DNA from: Propionibacteriaceae bacterium
GTDB taxonomy: Bacteria > Actinomycetota > Actinomycetes > Propionibacteriales > Propionibacteriaceae
Length of the DNA stretch: 64,000 bases
Direction of reading: 5' to 3'
Assembly: GCA_030538315.1 (NCBI GenBank)
Contig: JAUNUF010000003.1
Location: 17,500 to 81,499, forward strand
Below are positions 57,258 through 64,000 of this stretch, piece after piece. The notes under the pieces are model-generated. The model saw only the letters and a list, made by a program, of their open reading frames with translations. It did not search any database and was not told the origin of the DNA. Position 1 is the stretch's first letter. Each line of letters starts with the position of its first letter. Position numbers and translations under genes: made by a program.

Positions 57258-59204
57258 TCAGCTGTTGAGCCACTGCGGCGCGTTCCAGGAAATCTGGTCC
57301 TGCGTCGAGGTGGCGCGAACATTCTGCAGGTTCGAATCGTAGGCCGCGATGCCCGGGTGGGCGTACAGCGGGATGCCGTAAAGCGAATCCCACAGGGCCT
57401 TCTCGATCTTCTTGGTGGCCTCGATCTGCTTGGCGGTATCGAGGGTGGCGGTCAGTTCGGACCATGCGGCGTCGACGTCCTTGTTGGAGTACTTGCCGTA
57501 GTTCTGACCCTTGCCGGTGGCGTAGATGTTCTCACCCGAGGTGATCTGGCCGGAGCCAGCCCAAGCGAACAGAGCCACGTCGTAGTCACCGCTGGGGAGA
57601 GCGATGTCGAAGAACTTGGCGTCGTTGGTGTCCTGAACATTGAAGCCAGCCTGGTCACAGGAAGCCTTGATGGCAGCGACGGTGTCGGTGCGGCGCTGGT
57701 TGCCCGAGCGGTAGCCGACGCGGATGTCGATGGGCGTGGCGATGCCAGCCTCGGCAATGAGCGCCTTGGCCTTCTCGATGTCCACGGTGTCGTACTCGCC
57801 GCCGTAGGCCGCGTCAACGACCTCCTGGTAGTGATCCTGGAAGGGGAAGACTTCGCGAGCGTTCATGATGACGGTGTCGGGGCTGATCGGCTTGATCAGC
57901 GCGTCGACGATCTGCTGGCGAGGCACGCAGTAGGCGAAGGCCTGGCGCAGCTTGAGGCCACCCTGACCGTCGGCGAAGACGGAACCGGGGCTGTCAACCT
58001 GGTTGCCCGTGGGCTGGCCCTCGGCGTCCAACTCGTCGACCTTGCCGGCCTCACGGAAGTTGAAGTCGAGGTGCTCCCAGGTGAGCGAGGAGAAGGTGTC
58101 AACGGTCACGGCATCGCCGATGTTGTTGAGCTGGCCGACGAGGTCGACGGTGCCCTGGGGCTGGATGACCTGAACGTCACCGTTCTGCAGCGACTGCACC
58201 TGCTGGGCGTCGTCGATGAAGCGGAAGATGAGGTTCTTGGTGGCGGCCGGGGTGCCGAAGAAGTTCTCGTTGGCCTCGAGCGTCAGGGACTGACCAGCGG
58301 TCCAGCCGCCTGCCTTGAGCTTGTAGGGGCCGGAGGAGGGAACGTCGTTGAGATCGGCCGGGAGCTCGCCCGGGTTGTAGATCCAGCCGGTGTTCCAGAA
58401 CTCGGCAGCCTTCTTCACGGTCTCGGCGTCGCGGTCGAGGACGGCCTGGGCCAGTTCCTGCGGGGAAACGCCGGCGTGCTTGGCGATCACGTGGGCCGGC
58501 AGAGCCGAGCCGATGGTGAGCTTGTAATCCGGGTAGGGGTTGGTGAACTTCACCGTGAAGGTCTTCGAGTCAACCTCACCCTGCGGGCCCTCGGGCACGT
58601 ACTGGGCAAACGAGCTGGAGACGTGCTCGAACACGACGGCGGCGTCAGGGTTCTCGCCGGAGGCGTAGCCGGGGACGAGGAACTCGGGGTTCTGGGCAGC
58701 CCAATCCATCAGGTAGTCGTTGATGGTGACGGGGGTGCCGTCGGACCACACAGCGTTGTCGTTGATGGTGTACTTGACTTCCAGCGGATCATCGGAGATG
58801 ACCTCGTAGGAGCCGAACTCCTTGTTGTCACAGATGGTGCCATCGGTGCCGAAGTAGACGAAGCTCGAGAACATGTGCGCGGCAACGGCCGAGTTGTACG
58901 TCGAGTACGTCTTGTAGGTGATGGAGTTGTAACCGCTCCAGTCGCCGGGGCCGGCGGTGTAGCGAACTTCGCCGTCCTGGGTGGCGGTGATGCCAACATC
59001 CTGGAGGCAGGCGGCGGGAACGTCGGCATCGGTGCCGGGCTCAGCAGCCTCGGATTCGGTGGGCTCGGCGGCCTGGGTGGTGTCGGTCGCAGCGGGGGTG
59101 TCCGCCGGGGTTTCCGTCGTCTCCTCCGGGCTGGTGCAAGCACCCAGCAGCAGTGCGCCACTGAGCACAAGTGCCAGCGAGGCGGTGGTACGCCTGAACT
59201 TCAT
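57258..59204 (-). CDS. Oligopeptide ABC importer substrate-binding lipoprotein
   Basis: Protein of 648 aa in the SBP family 5 (OppA/DppA-like). The N-terminal signal has lipobox LLLGAC with the lipid-modified Cys at residue 23, followed by a long Thr/Glu/Pro-rich linker (about 24-65) that stretches across the cell wall. The domain has VKYTINDNAVWSDGTPVT (family hallmark), SGPYKLKAGGW, LRQAFAYCVPRQQIVDALI. ATG preceded by AAGGAG. First gene of the importer operon: SBP, hairpin, permease B, permease C, ATPase. Peptide is the probable cargo; nickel and glycosides are alternatives in this family. Confidence 0.95.
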   Translation of the reverse strand: MKFRRTTASLALVLSGALLLGACTSPEETTETPADTPAATDTTQAAEPTESEAAEPGTDADVPAACLQDVGITATQDGEVRYTAGPGDWSGYNSITYKTYSTYNSAVAAHMFSSFVYFGTDGTICDNKEFGSYEVISDDPLEVKYTINDNAVWSDGTPVTINDYLMDWAAQNPEFLVPGYASGENPDAAVVFEHVSSSFAQYVPEGPQGEVDSKTFTVKFTNPYPDYKLTIGSALPAHVIAKHAGVSPQELAQAVLDRDAETVKKAAEFWNTGWIYNPGELPADLNDVPSSGPYKLKAGGWTAGQSLTLEANENFFGTPAATKNLIFRFIDDAQQVQSLQNGDVQVIQPQGTVDLVGQLNNIGDAVTVDTFSSLTWEHLDFNFREAGKVDELDAEGQPTGNQVDSPGSVFADGQGGLKLRQAFAYCVPRQQIVDALIKPISPDTVIMNAREVFPFQDHYQEVVDAAYGGEYDTVDIEKAKALIAEAGIATPIDIRVGYRSGNQRRTDTVAAIKASCDQAGFNVQDTNDAKFFDIALPSGDYDVALFAWAGSGQITSGENIYATGKGQNYGKYSNKDVDAAWSELTATLDTAKQIEATKKIEKALWDSLYGIPLYAHPGIAAYDSNLQNVRATSTQDQISWNAPQWLNS

Positions 59205-59383
59205 TGATTCTCCTTGTCGTGTCACGACTACTCGTGGGACATGCCCAACTTAGTGTGGTGACCATATCGACAATTTCGCTGCATACGGAAGAGCATTTCA
59301 GTCTTTGACATCAAACCGTTACGAGTTTGTGTCCTTTTGAATCCTGGTGCTTGCCGATGATCATCCTGCTGAAGACAGGCTTG

Positions 59384-60439
59384 TCACACGGAGATGGTGC
59401 TGACTGGCAAGCCCGATTGGGCCGAAATGTCCAGGCTCGACGGCGCCACACCGGCCGCGATGAGTTCGCTGGCAACGGCGGCAATCATTGCGCCGTTGTC
59501 CGTGCACAGTGCCGGACGCGGGCGGCGCAGCTCGATGCCAACCGCGTTGGCGCGCTCCTCCAGCAACGTCCGGAGGCGGGAATTGGCCGCCACTCCCCCG
59601 CCGAGCAGGATGGTGCCCACCCCGTACTCCTGGGCCGCAGCCACGGTCTTGCTCGTGAGCACGTCGCACACAGCCTCTTGGAAGGACGCCGCAACGTCTG
59701 CCACCGGGATCTCCTCGCCGTCGAGCTTCCGCTGCTCCACCCACCGTGCGACGGCGGTCTTGAGGCCGGAGAAGGAGAAGTCGTAGCGATGCTTCTCCAT
59801 GTCGTGGCGGGCGGTGAGGCCGCGCGGGAAGCGAATGGCTTTGGGGTCGCCTTCTTGGGCGATCTTGTCGATGATGGGGCCGCCGGGGTAGGAGAGCCCC
59901 AGGATGCGAGCCACCTTGTCATAGGCCTCGCCGGCCGCGTCATCGATGGTGGCACCGATCTCGGTGATCTTGGTGGCGATGTCCTCCACGTGCAGCAGCG
60001 ACGTGTGGCCACCCGAAACGAGCAGCGCGACGGCGGGCGTGGGCAGCTCTCCATGGTCGAGGAGATCCACCGCTACGTGCCCGACGAGGTGGTTGACGCC
60101 GTAGAGGGGCTTGCCGAGGTACGCGGCCAGGGCCTTCGCCGAGGAGAGCCCCACCACGAGGGCGCCCATGAGGCCCGGGCCTGCCGTCACGGCGATGGCG
60201 TCGACGTCCTTCAACTCGACGCCTGCCTTCTCAGCGGCGCGTTCGATGGTGGGGATGAGCGCGGACAGGTGGGCGCGGCTGGCCACTTCCGGCACCACGC
60301 CGCCAAAGCGGACGTGGAGGTCGACGGAGCTGGCCACCTCATTGGCAAGGAGTTCGCGGCCGCGGATGATGGCAACGCCGGTCTCGTCGCAGGAGGATTC
60401 GAGGCCAAGCACCAGCGGCCCTCCGGAAAGATCAGTCAT
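59384..60439 (-). CDS. tsaD: tRNA N6-threonylcarbamoyladenosine transferase TsaD
   Basis: Protein of 351 aa that, with TsaB and TsaE, makes t6A37 in tRNAs reading ANN codons. It has the [13 protein letters not shown] start, the metal-binding NHLVGH (His-x3-His), [22 protein letters not shown] and [11 protein letters not shown], with a DNGAMIA end. The start ATG overlaps the rimI stop by 8 bp; a longer frame is unlikely. Last in the tsaE-tsaB-rimI-tsaD series. Confidence 0.96.
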   Translation of the reverse strand: MTDLSGGPLVLGLESSCDETGVAIIRGRELLANEVASSVDLHVRFGGVVPEVASRAHLSALIPTIERAAEKAGVELKDVDAIAVTAGPGLMGALVVGLSSAKALAAYLGKPLYGVNHLVGHVAVDLLDHGELPTPAVALLVSGGHTSLLHVEDIATKITEIGATIDDAAGEAYDKVARILGLSYPGGPIIDKIAQEGDPKAIRFPRGLTARHDMEKHRYDFSFSGLKTAVARWVEQRKLDGEEIPVADVAASFQEAVCDVLTSKTVAAAQEYGVGTILLGGGVAANSRLRTLLEERANAVGIELRRPRPALCTDNGAMIAAVASELIAAGVAPSSLDISAQSGLPVSTISV

Positions 60440-60917
60440 GGCTTGCCTCCACATCCCACATGCCGACGGAATCCGCGTCGACGCCTTCCAGATGTCGCTC
60501 AAGAATCAGCGCGTCCGCGCCCGGGCCGTAGTAGTCCTTGCGGATGGCCACCTGCCGGAAGCCGTAGCCGCGGTAGAGCGTGATCGCGGGGCCGTTGGAG
60601 TGGTCCACCTCGAGCAGCATGCGCGCGGCTCCCCGCTCGATGGCCCACTGCAGGCCGGCCAGCAGCATCACGCGGGCAAAGCCCAGCCGTCGATAGTCAG
60701 GAGCCACGACGATCCGGTGGAGGTCCACCACCTCATCGACGTGCTGGAAGCAGGCCACCCCCACCACGCCCTTCTTCTTCTTGCGGGCGATCAGCACGAG
60801 CCGGCCGGAGCCGGTGATCTCGTCCAGCCAAGACTGCTCGGACCAAGCAGTGTCGAAGTTGGCTTCGAGCGCGACGATCCCGGGGAGATCCTTGATGGTG
60901 GCGATGTCGACGTTCAT
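60432..60917 (-). CDS. rimI: Ribosomal protein S18-alanine N-acetyltransferase-like (RimI)
   Basis: GNAT acetyltransferase of 161 aa: acetyl-CoA loop [40 protein letters not shown], and the catalytic region of RimI type. Overlaps tsaB stop (ATGA) and tsaD start (8 bp). RimI often sits within the tsa operon in actinobacteria; S18 acetylation is the family's known activity, though other N-termini are possible. Confidence 0.92.
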   Translation of the reverse strand: MNVDIATIKDLPGIVALEANFDTAWSEQSWLDEITGSGRLVLIARKKKKGVVGVACFQHVDEVVDLHRIVVAPDYRRLGFARVMLLAGLQWAIERGAARMLLEVDHSNGPAITLYRGYGFRQVAIRKDYYGPGADALILERHLEGVDADSVGMWDVEASHD

Positions 60918-61606
60918 CGGCGGGCTCGCAGCCGGGGCAGGGCGGACTTGGGCTTGCCGGGGACTGTCGCATCCGCCGGGCGCAGGTAATAGGGCTCGTC
61001 GCCGGCTGGCCGGAGGGTGTTCCAGCTGGCGGCAAGGACGGCGGGATCGAGCGCGTCAGGCCCCTGCAGGTTGAGGAGCTCGCGGTACTCGGCGGGCACG
61101 GCGCCAGCGACGGGGAGGTCTGGCAGTTCGGTGGGCGCACTCACCTGCGGCTCACCGATACGGTTGCCGTCGGCGTCGTAGAGGGCCCAGTACAGCTCCT
61201 TGCGGCGCGCGTCTGCAGCCACCACGAACGCCGGTTCCCCCACCTCGCCGGCCCTTCGACCTGGCTGGCTCGTTCCTCGCACGCCAGGCTCAGGGACCGT
61301 TTGCCGCGCCACGACATCCAGCGAGCACACCGCATGCAGCGGCTTCCCACCCACGTGCGCCAGCGTGCGGGCGGTGGCGATGCCCACCCTCAGCCCCGTG
61401 AACGGGCCTGGCCCCATCCCGACGGCGAACCCATCCACGTCTGCCAACGCGATGCCAGCCTGTGCGCAGGCCTCAAGCACCGAGGGCATGAGCGCCTCGG
61501 CGTGGGCGCGGGTGTCGTCGACGATCACGCGGGCGACGGGCTCGCCGTCGCGCGCAACTCCGACGGCCACCACGTGGCTGGTGTCGATCCCCAAGATCCA
61601 GGTCAT
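60914..61606 (-). CDS. tsaB: t6A synthesis protein TsaB with repeat-encoded insertion
   Basis: Protein of 230 aa, the ASKHA partner that activates TsaD. Start ILGIDTSHVVAVGVA, then GFAVGMGPGPFTGLRVGIATAR and FVVAADARRKELYWALY. Between SLDVVARQ and FVVAADAR there are about 18 extra residues (VPEPGVRGTSQPGRRAG), exactly those encoded by repeat copy D at 61250-61299. They fall in a loop, so the fold should be intact. ATG overlaps the tsaE stop (ATGA). Confidence 0.93.
   Translation of the reverse strand: MTWILGIDTSHVVAVGVARDGEPVARVIVDDTRAHAEALMPSVLEACAQAGIALADVDGFAVGMGPGPFTGLRVGIATARTLAHVGGKPLHAVCSLDVVARQTVPEPGVRGTSQPGRRAGEVGEPAFVVAADARRKELYWALYDADGNRIGEPQVSAPTELPDLPVAGAVPAEYRELLNLQGPDALDPAVLAASWNTLRPAGDEPYYLRPADATVPGKPKSALPRLRARR
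61250..61299 (-). repeat. Dispersed GGTCCCTGAGC palindromic repeat, copy D (in tsaB)
   Basis: About 50 bp; on the coding strand it opens GGTCCCTGAGC, contains GGCGTGCGAGGAACGAGCCAGCC, and ends GGTCGAAGGGCC. A GGTCC.../...GGGCC outer arm and CTGGCGTGC/GAGCCAG inner pairing are possible. It shares GTGCGAGGAACGAGC with copy C, and is read in a different frame from copy C. Confidence 0.85.
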
Positions 61607-62520
61607 GCACGCTCCCTGAGTGCGTCCAGGGCACCGGCCCAACGGGGGCCGATGCCGGTGAGGTAGACGGTGCGCTCGTCGGTTTCCAAGCCGCGCACGA
61701 TGTCGATTTCGAGGCGCGAATCCGAGAGCCATTCGGCCAGCCCGGAGCCCCATTCGACGATGGTGACGGCCTCGGAGAGAGACGCGTCGAGGTCGATGTC
61801 CGCCAGTTCCGTGGCGCCACCCAGGCGATATGCGTCCACATGCACCAGCGCTGGCCCGTCGCCGGGGTGCGGGTGCACGCGAGAGATCACGAACGTGGGC
61901 GAGATGATGGGCCCGTCGACCCCCAGCCCCAGGCCGATCCCCTGGGTGAGCGTGGTCTTGCCGGCCCCCAGATCTCCGGTGGCGACGATGACGTCGCCCT
62001 TGCGCAACAGGCGCGCGAGACGGGCGCCCAGGGCGTGCATGTCATCCGCGGTGGGCACGTCGACGATGACCGGCAGGTCCCGGCCCATCATGAAGCCATG
62101 GGGCACCTTGCGAATCACCTCGAAGAGGTGCTCGCGCCACCAGGCCACGATCTCGGGGAACTCCTCGCGGGCCATGATCTCGACGCGATGCGCGCCGAGG
62201 TCGACGGCGAGCGTCAACGCGCCCTCCACCAACATCTTGGCCACTCCCCGGCCCGCATGCGCGGGTTCGACGGAGACGCGGCGTAGGGTGGCCACGTCGT
62301 CGGCCATCTCGAGGAGTAGCCCTGCGACGATGCGCCCGTCCAGCTCCGCGAGCACCCCAGTGCCCTCCGTGAGCGCCAGCTCGATGTCGGCCACGTCATC
62401 TGTGAGGGCCTCTGCTGGCGGGTCCACCGGACGGCGCGCGGAAAAGGCTGCGCGGATCACGCGCAGCATCTCCGCGGCGTCGCCCGGTTCGGCGACCCGC
62501 AAGTAGACGTCATCGGTCAT
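61603..62520 (-). CDS. tsaE: GNAT acetyltransferase-TsaE fusion
   Basis: Protein of 305 aa with two domains. Residues 1 to about 150 are a GNAT acetyltransferase (acetyl-CoA loop VEPAHAGRGVAKML). Residues about 155-305 are TsaE, the ATPase of the t6A complex, with Walker A GDLGAGKTTL, PTFVISRVH, HVDAYRLGG and VEWGSGLAEWL. TsaE is normally a separate protein of about 150 aa, so the fusion is notable; rimI two genes on is a second GNAT. The start ATG has TACTAT 9 bp upstream and no clear ribosome-binding site, so a leaderless transcript is possible. Confidence 0.93.
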   Translation of the reverse strand: MTDDVYLRVAEPGDAAEMLRVIRAAFSARRPVDPPAEALTDDVADIELALTEGTGVLAELDGRIVAGLLLEMADDVATLRRVSVEPAHAGRGVAKMLVEGALTLAVDLGAHRVEIMAREEFPEIVAWWREHLFEVIRKVPHGFMMGRDLPVIVDVPTADDMHALGARLARLLRKGDVIVATGDLGAGKTTLTQGIGLGLGVDGPIISPTFVISRVHPHPGDGPALVHVDAYRLGGATELADIDLDASLSEAVTIVEWGSGLAEWLSDSRLEIDIVRGLETDERTVYLTGIGPRWAGALDALRERA

Positions 62521-62529
62521 AGCGGAGAA

Positions 62530-62535
62530 ATAGTA
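62530..62535 (-). promoter_or_regulatory. Possible -10 box for a leaderless tsaE transcript
   Basis: TACTAT on the minus strand lies 9 bp before the tsaE ATG at 62520, in the 19-bp gap after the helicase stop. No ribosome-binding site is seen between, fitting a leaderless start. A -35 is not obvious. Confidence 0.35.
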
Positions 62536-62539
62536 CGCC

Positions 62540-64000
62540 TTACCAGCGCCCGCGGCCCCTACCGCCACGGAAACCGCCGCGCCCGCCACCACGGCCGCCG
62601 CGCGGGCCGTCGAAACGACGGCGCTGCTGTTGCTTGGGAGCGATCAGGGCGAGGTAGTCCTCTTCCGGAATGGGCACGCCCGAGACAGGGCGGGCGCCGG
62701 TGGCCTCGCGGAGCTCGGCGGAGCCGGGCTCCATCTCCAGCAGATCAGCCTTCACACCGGCCTGGTTGAGCAGGCGGTAGGCCATGCGGCGCTGGTGCGG
62801 CAGCACGATGGTGCCGACTACGCCCTCGCTGCCGGCGCGGGCCGTGCGGCCGGCGCGGTGGAGGTAGTCCTTCGAGTCACGCGGCGGATCCACCTGCAGC
62901 ACCAGCGACACGTCGTCGACGTGGATGCCGCGCGCAGCGACATCCGTGGCCACGAGCACGGGAACGGTGCCCTCGCGGAAGGCCGCGAGGATGCGGGCGC
63001 GGGCGCCCTGGGTGAGGCCACCGTGCAGCGCACCGGCCATCACACCGGCTTCGCGCAGCTGGCCGGCGATGCGGTCGGTGCCCATCTGGGTGCGGGCGAA
63101 CAGCACGGTGCGGCCGTCGCGGTTGGCGATCTCGGCGGTGATCTGGTTCTTGTGATGCGGCTTCACCAACAGGGGGCGGTGCAGCATGGTGGTGACCGAA
63201 GCCTTCTCGGAATCCACCTCGTGGGTGACGGGATCCGAGAGGTACTTCTTCACCAGCGAGCCGACGGCGTCATCCAGCGTGGCGGAGAACAGCAGGCGCT
63301 GCCCGCCCTCGGCCGGGGTGGCGTCGAGGATGGTGCGGACCTCGGTGAGGAAGCCCATGTCAGCCATGTGATCAGCCTCATCCAGGACGGTGATCTCCAC
63401 CTGGCTGAGATCTGCGGCGCCCTGCTCCATGAGGTCGATGAGGCGGCCGGGCGTGGCGACCACCACGTCGACGCCACGGGCGAAGGCCTTCAGTTGCGGC
63501 CCGTAGCTCATGCCACCGGCGATGAGGGTGAGGTCGATGCCGACGGTGGCCGCCAGGGGCGACAGGTTGTCGGCGATCTGCAGCGCCAGCTCACGCGTGG
63601 GCGTCAGGATGATGGCCCGGGGGGCGCCGACGGGCGAACCCTCTGCGAGGCGGGTGAGCATGGGCAGGCCGAAGGCAAGGGTCTTGCCTGAGCCGGTGCG
63701 GCCGCGGCCCAGCACGTCGCGGCCGGCGATCGCATCAGCGATGGTGGCGGACTGGATGGGGAACGGCTCGGTGATGCCCTGAGCCGCCAGCACGCGGACG
63801 AGCTGCTCGTTGACGCCCAACTCGAGGAAGCCGGACGAGATCTCGCCCTGCACGCCCTCTGCGGTGGTCGCCTCCCAGCTCATCTGGTCAGACTCGGCCT
63901 CGAAATCGGCGTTGTCGTTGTCACGGGGGACGAAGCGGTCCTCGCGGGGGCCACGGTCGTCGCGGCCCCAGCCACGCTTGCGGTCATCGCCCCAGCCGCG
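62540..64000 (-). CDS. DEAD-box RNA helicase, 5' end outside the window
   Basis: At least 486 aa; the frame stays open to the window edge with an Arg/Gly/Trp/Asp-rich sequence (RGWGDDRK, RGWGRDDRG), so the gene starts beyond 64000. The ATG at 63883 is a possible internal start only. Helicase motifs: Q-motif region GITEPFPIQ, I GRTGSGKT, Ia PTRELA, II DEAD, III SAT, IV VLFAR, V ATDVAARGIH, VI HRAGRTARAG. The C-terminus is an RGG-box (RGGRGGGRGGFRGG). RNA helicase with RG-rich flanks at both ends, likely in ribosome or mRNA metabolism. Confidence 0.93.
   Translation of the reverse strand, partial: RGWGDDRKRGWGRDDRGPREDRFVPRDNDNADFEAESDQMSWEATTAEGVQGEISSGFLELGVNEQLVRVLAAQGITEPFPIQSATIADAIAGRDVLGRGRTGSGKTLAFGLPMLTRLAEGSPVGAPRAIILTPTRELALQIADNLSPLAATVGIDLTLIAGGMSYGPQLKAFARGVDVVVATPGRLIDLMEQGAADLSQVEITVLDEADHMADMGFLTEVRTILDATPAEGGQRLLFSATLDDAVGSLVKKYLSDPVTHEVDSEKASVTTMLHRPLLVKPHHKNQITAEIANRDGRTVLFARTQMGTDRIAGQLREAGVMAGALHGGLTQGARARILAAFREGTVPVLVATDVAARGIHVDDVSLVLQVDPPRDSKDYLHRAGRTARAGSEGVVGTIVLPHQRRMAYRLLNQAGVKADLLEMEPGSAELREATGARPVSGVPIPEEDYLALIAPKQQQRRRFDGPRGGRGGGRGGFRGGRGRGRW

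Noticed and set aside
57357-59207. Long plus-strand frame antisense to the binding-protein gene
   Set aside because: Val/Gly/Leu-rich shadow without motifs; the lipoprotein gene is clear.
61610-61625. Further repeat copy at the tsaE end
   Set aside because: CTCCCTGAGTGCG resembles the left arm but lacks the core and right arm.
63884-64000. Helicase starting at 63883 as a complete gene
   Set aside because: The frame upstream of that ATG is open to the edge and rich in Arg-Gly, consistent with a real N-terminal extension, so the gene is treated as truncated by the window.

Overview
The window looks like chromosomal DNA from a high-GC Gram-positive bacterium (Actinomycetota), most likely of the Propionibacteriaceae (Tessaracoccus-like). 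The evidence is the strong G/C bias at third codon positions, frequent GTG starts, a monomeric NADP-type isocitrate dehydrogenase, an actinobacterial DUF3073 protein, guaB next to guaB3, a groESL operon with two CIRCE boxes, and menaquinone genes as the quinone pathway. I see no phage, insertion sequence, CRISPR array or rRNA. It is dense core genome, with most genes in tightly overlapping ATGA/GTGA operons.

Layout: 0-2.5 kb, a two-gene ABC exporter (DUF6297-type membrane protein plus ATPase). 2.6-9.4 kb, menaquinone synthesis: menG and a TM0106-type RecB-like nuclease on the plus strand, facing a menE-menA-menC-menD operon on the minus strand. 9.4-12.4 kb, a small membrane protein, a solitary DhaL, and a nucleotidyltransferase/GHMP sugar kinase pair. 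12.5-14.5 kb, a CDF metal transporter and a 2-hydroxyacid dehydrogenase. 14.6-22.6 kb, a fused alpha-beta glycyl-tRNA synthetase, a patatin-type lipase, an RHH regulator, tRNA-Lys, a membrane-anchored protein resembling a GroEL apical domain, a secreted SH3/peptidase protein with a structured leader, and tRNA-Glu, tRNA-Asp and tRNA-Phe. 22.6-27.7 kb, a lipase-like hydrolase, DUF3073, icd and an orphan trpB. 27.7-39.9 kb, transporters: a four-gene FtsX/MacB-type exporter, an AEC carrier, a second ABC exporter with a duplicated permease, and a hydrolase. 39.9-46 kb, guaB-guaB3-chorismate mutase, groES-groEL and an aquaporin. 46-52.8 kb, an MFS carrier, 5-oxoprolinase genes (pxpA and a pxpB-pxpC fusion), a two-helix membrane protein, a Nudix enzyme, a THUMP-like methyltransferase and a membrane EEP-family protein. 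52.8-59.2 kb, an oligopeptide ABC importer. 59.4-64 kb, the tRNA t6A operon (GNAT-tsaE fusion, tsaB, rimI, tsaD) behind a DEAD-box helicase whose 5' end lies outside the window.

The most unusual signals are: (1) a dispersed ~50-56 bp palindromic repeat (arms GGTCCCTGAGC and CGAAGGGCC) present four times, three of them in frame inside menE, tsaB and an ABC ATPase gene, where each encodes a different peptide insertion; (2) the membrane-tethered GroEL-apical-like protein; (3) several fusions or expansions (GlyRS alpha-beta, GNAT-TsaE, PxpB-PxpC, an oligopeptide permease with an inserted membrane block); and (4) a 19-21 bp tandem repeat ending in a 28 bp perfect palindrome after the sugar-kinase operon.
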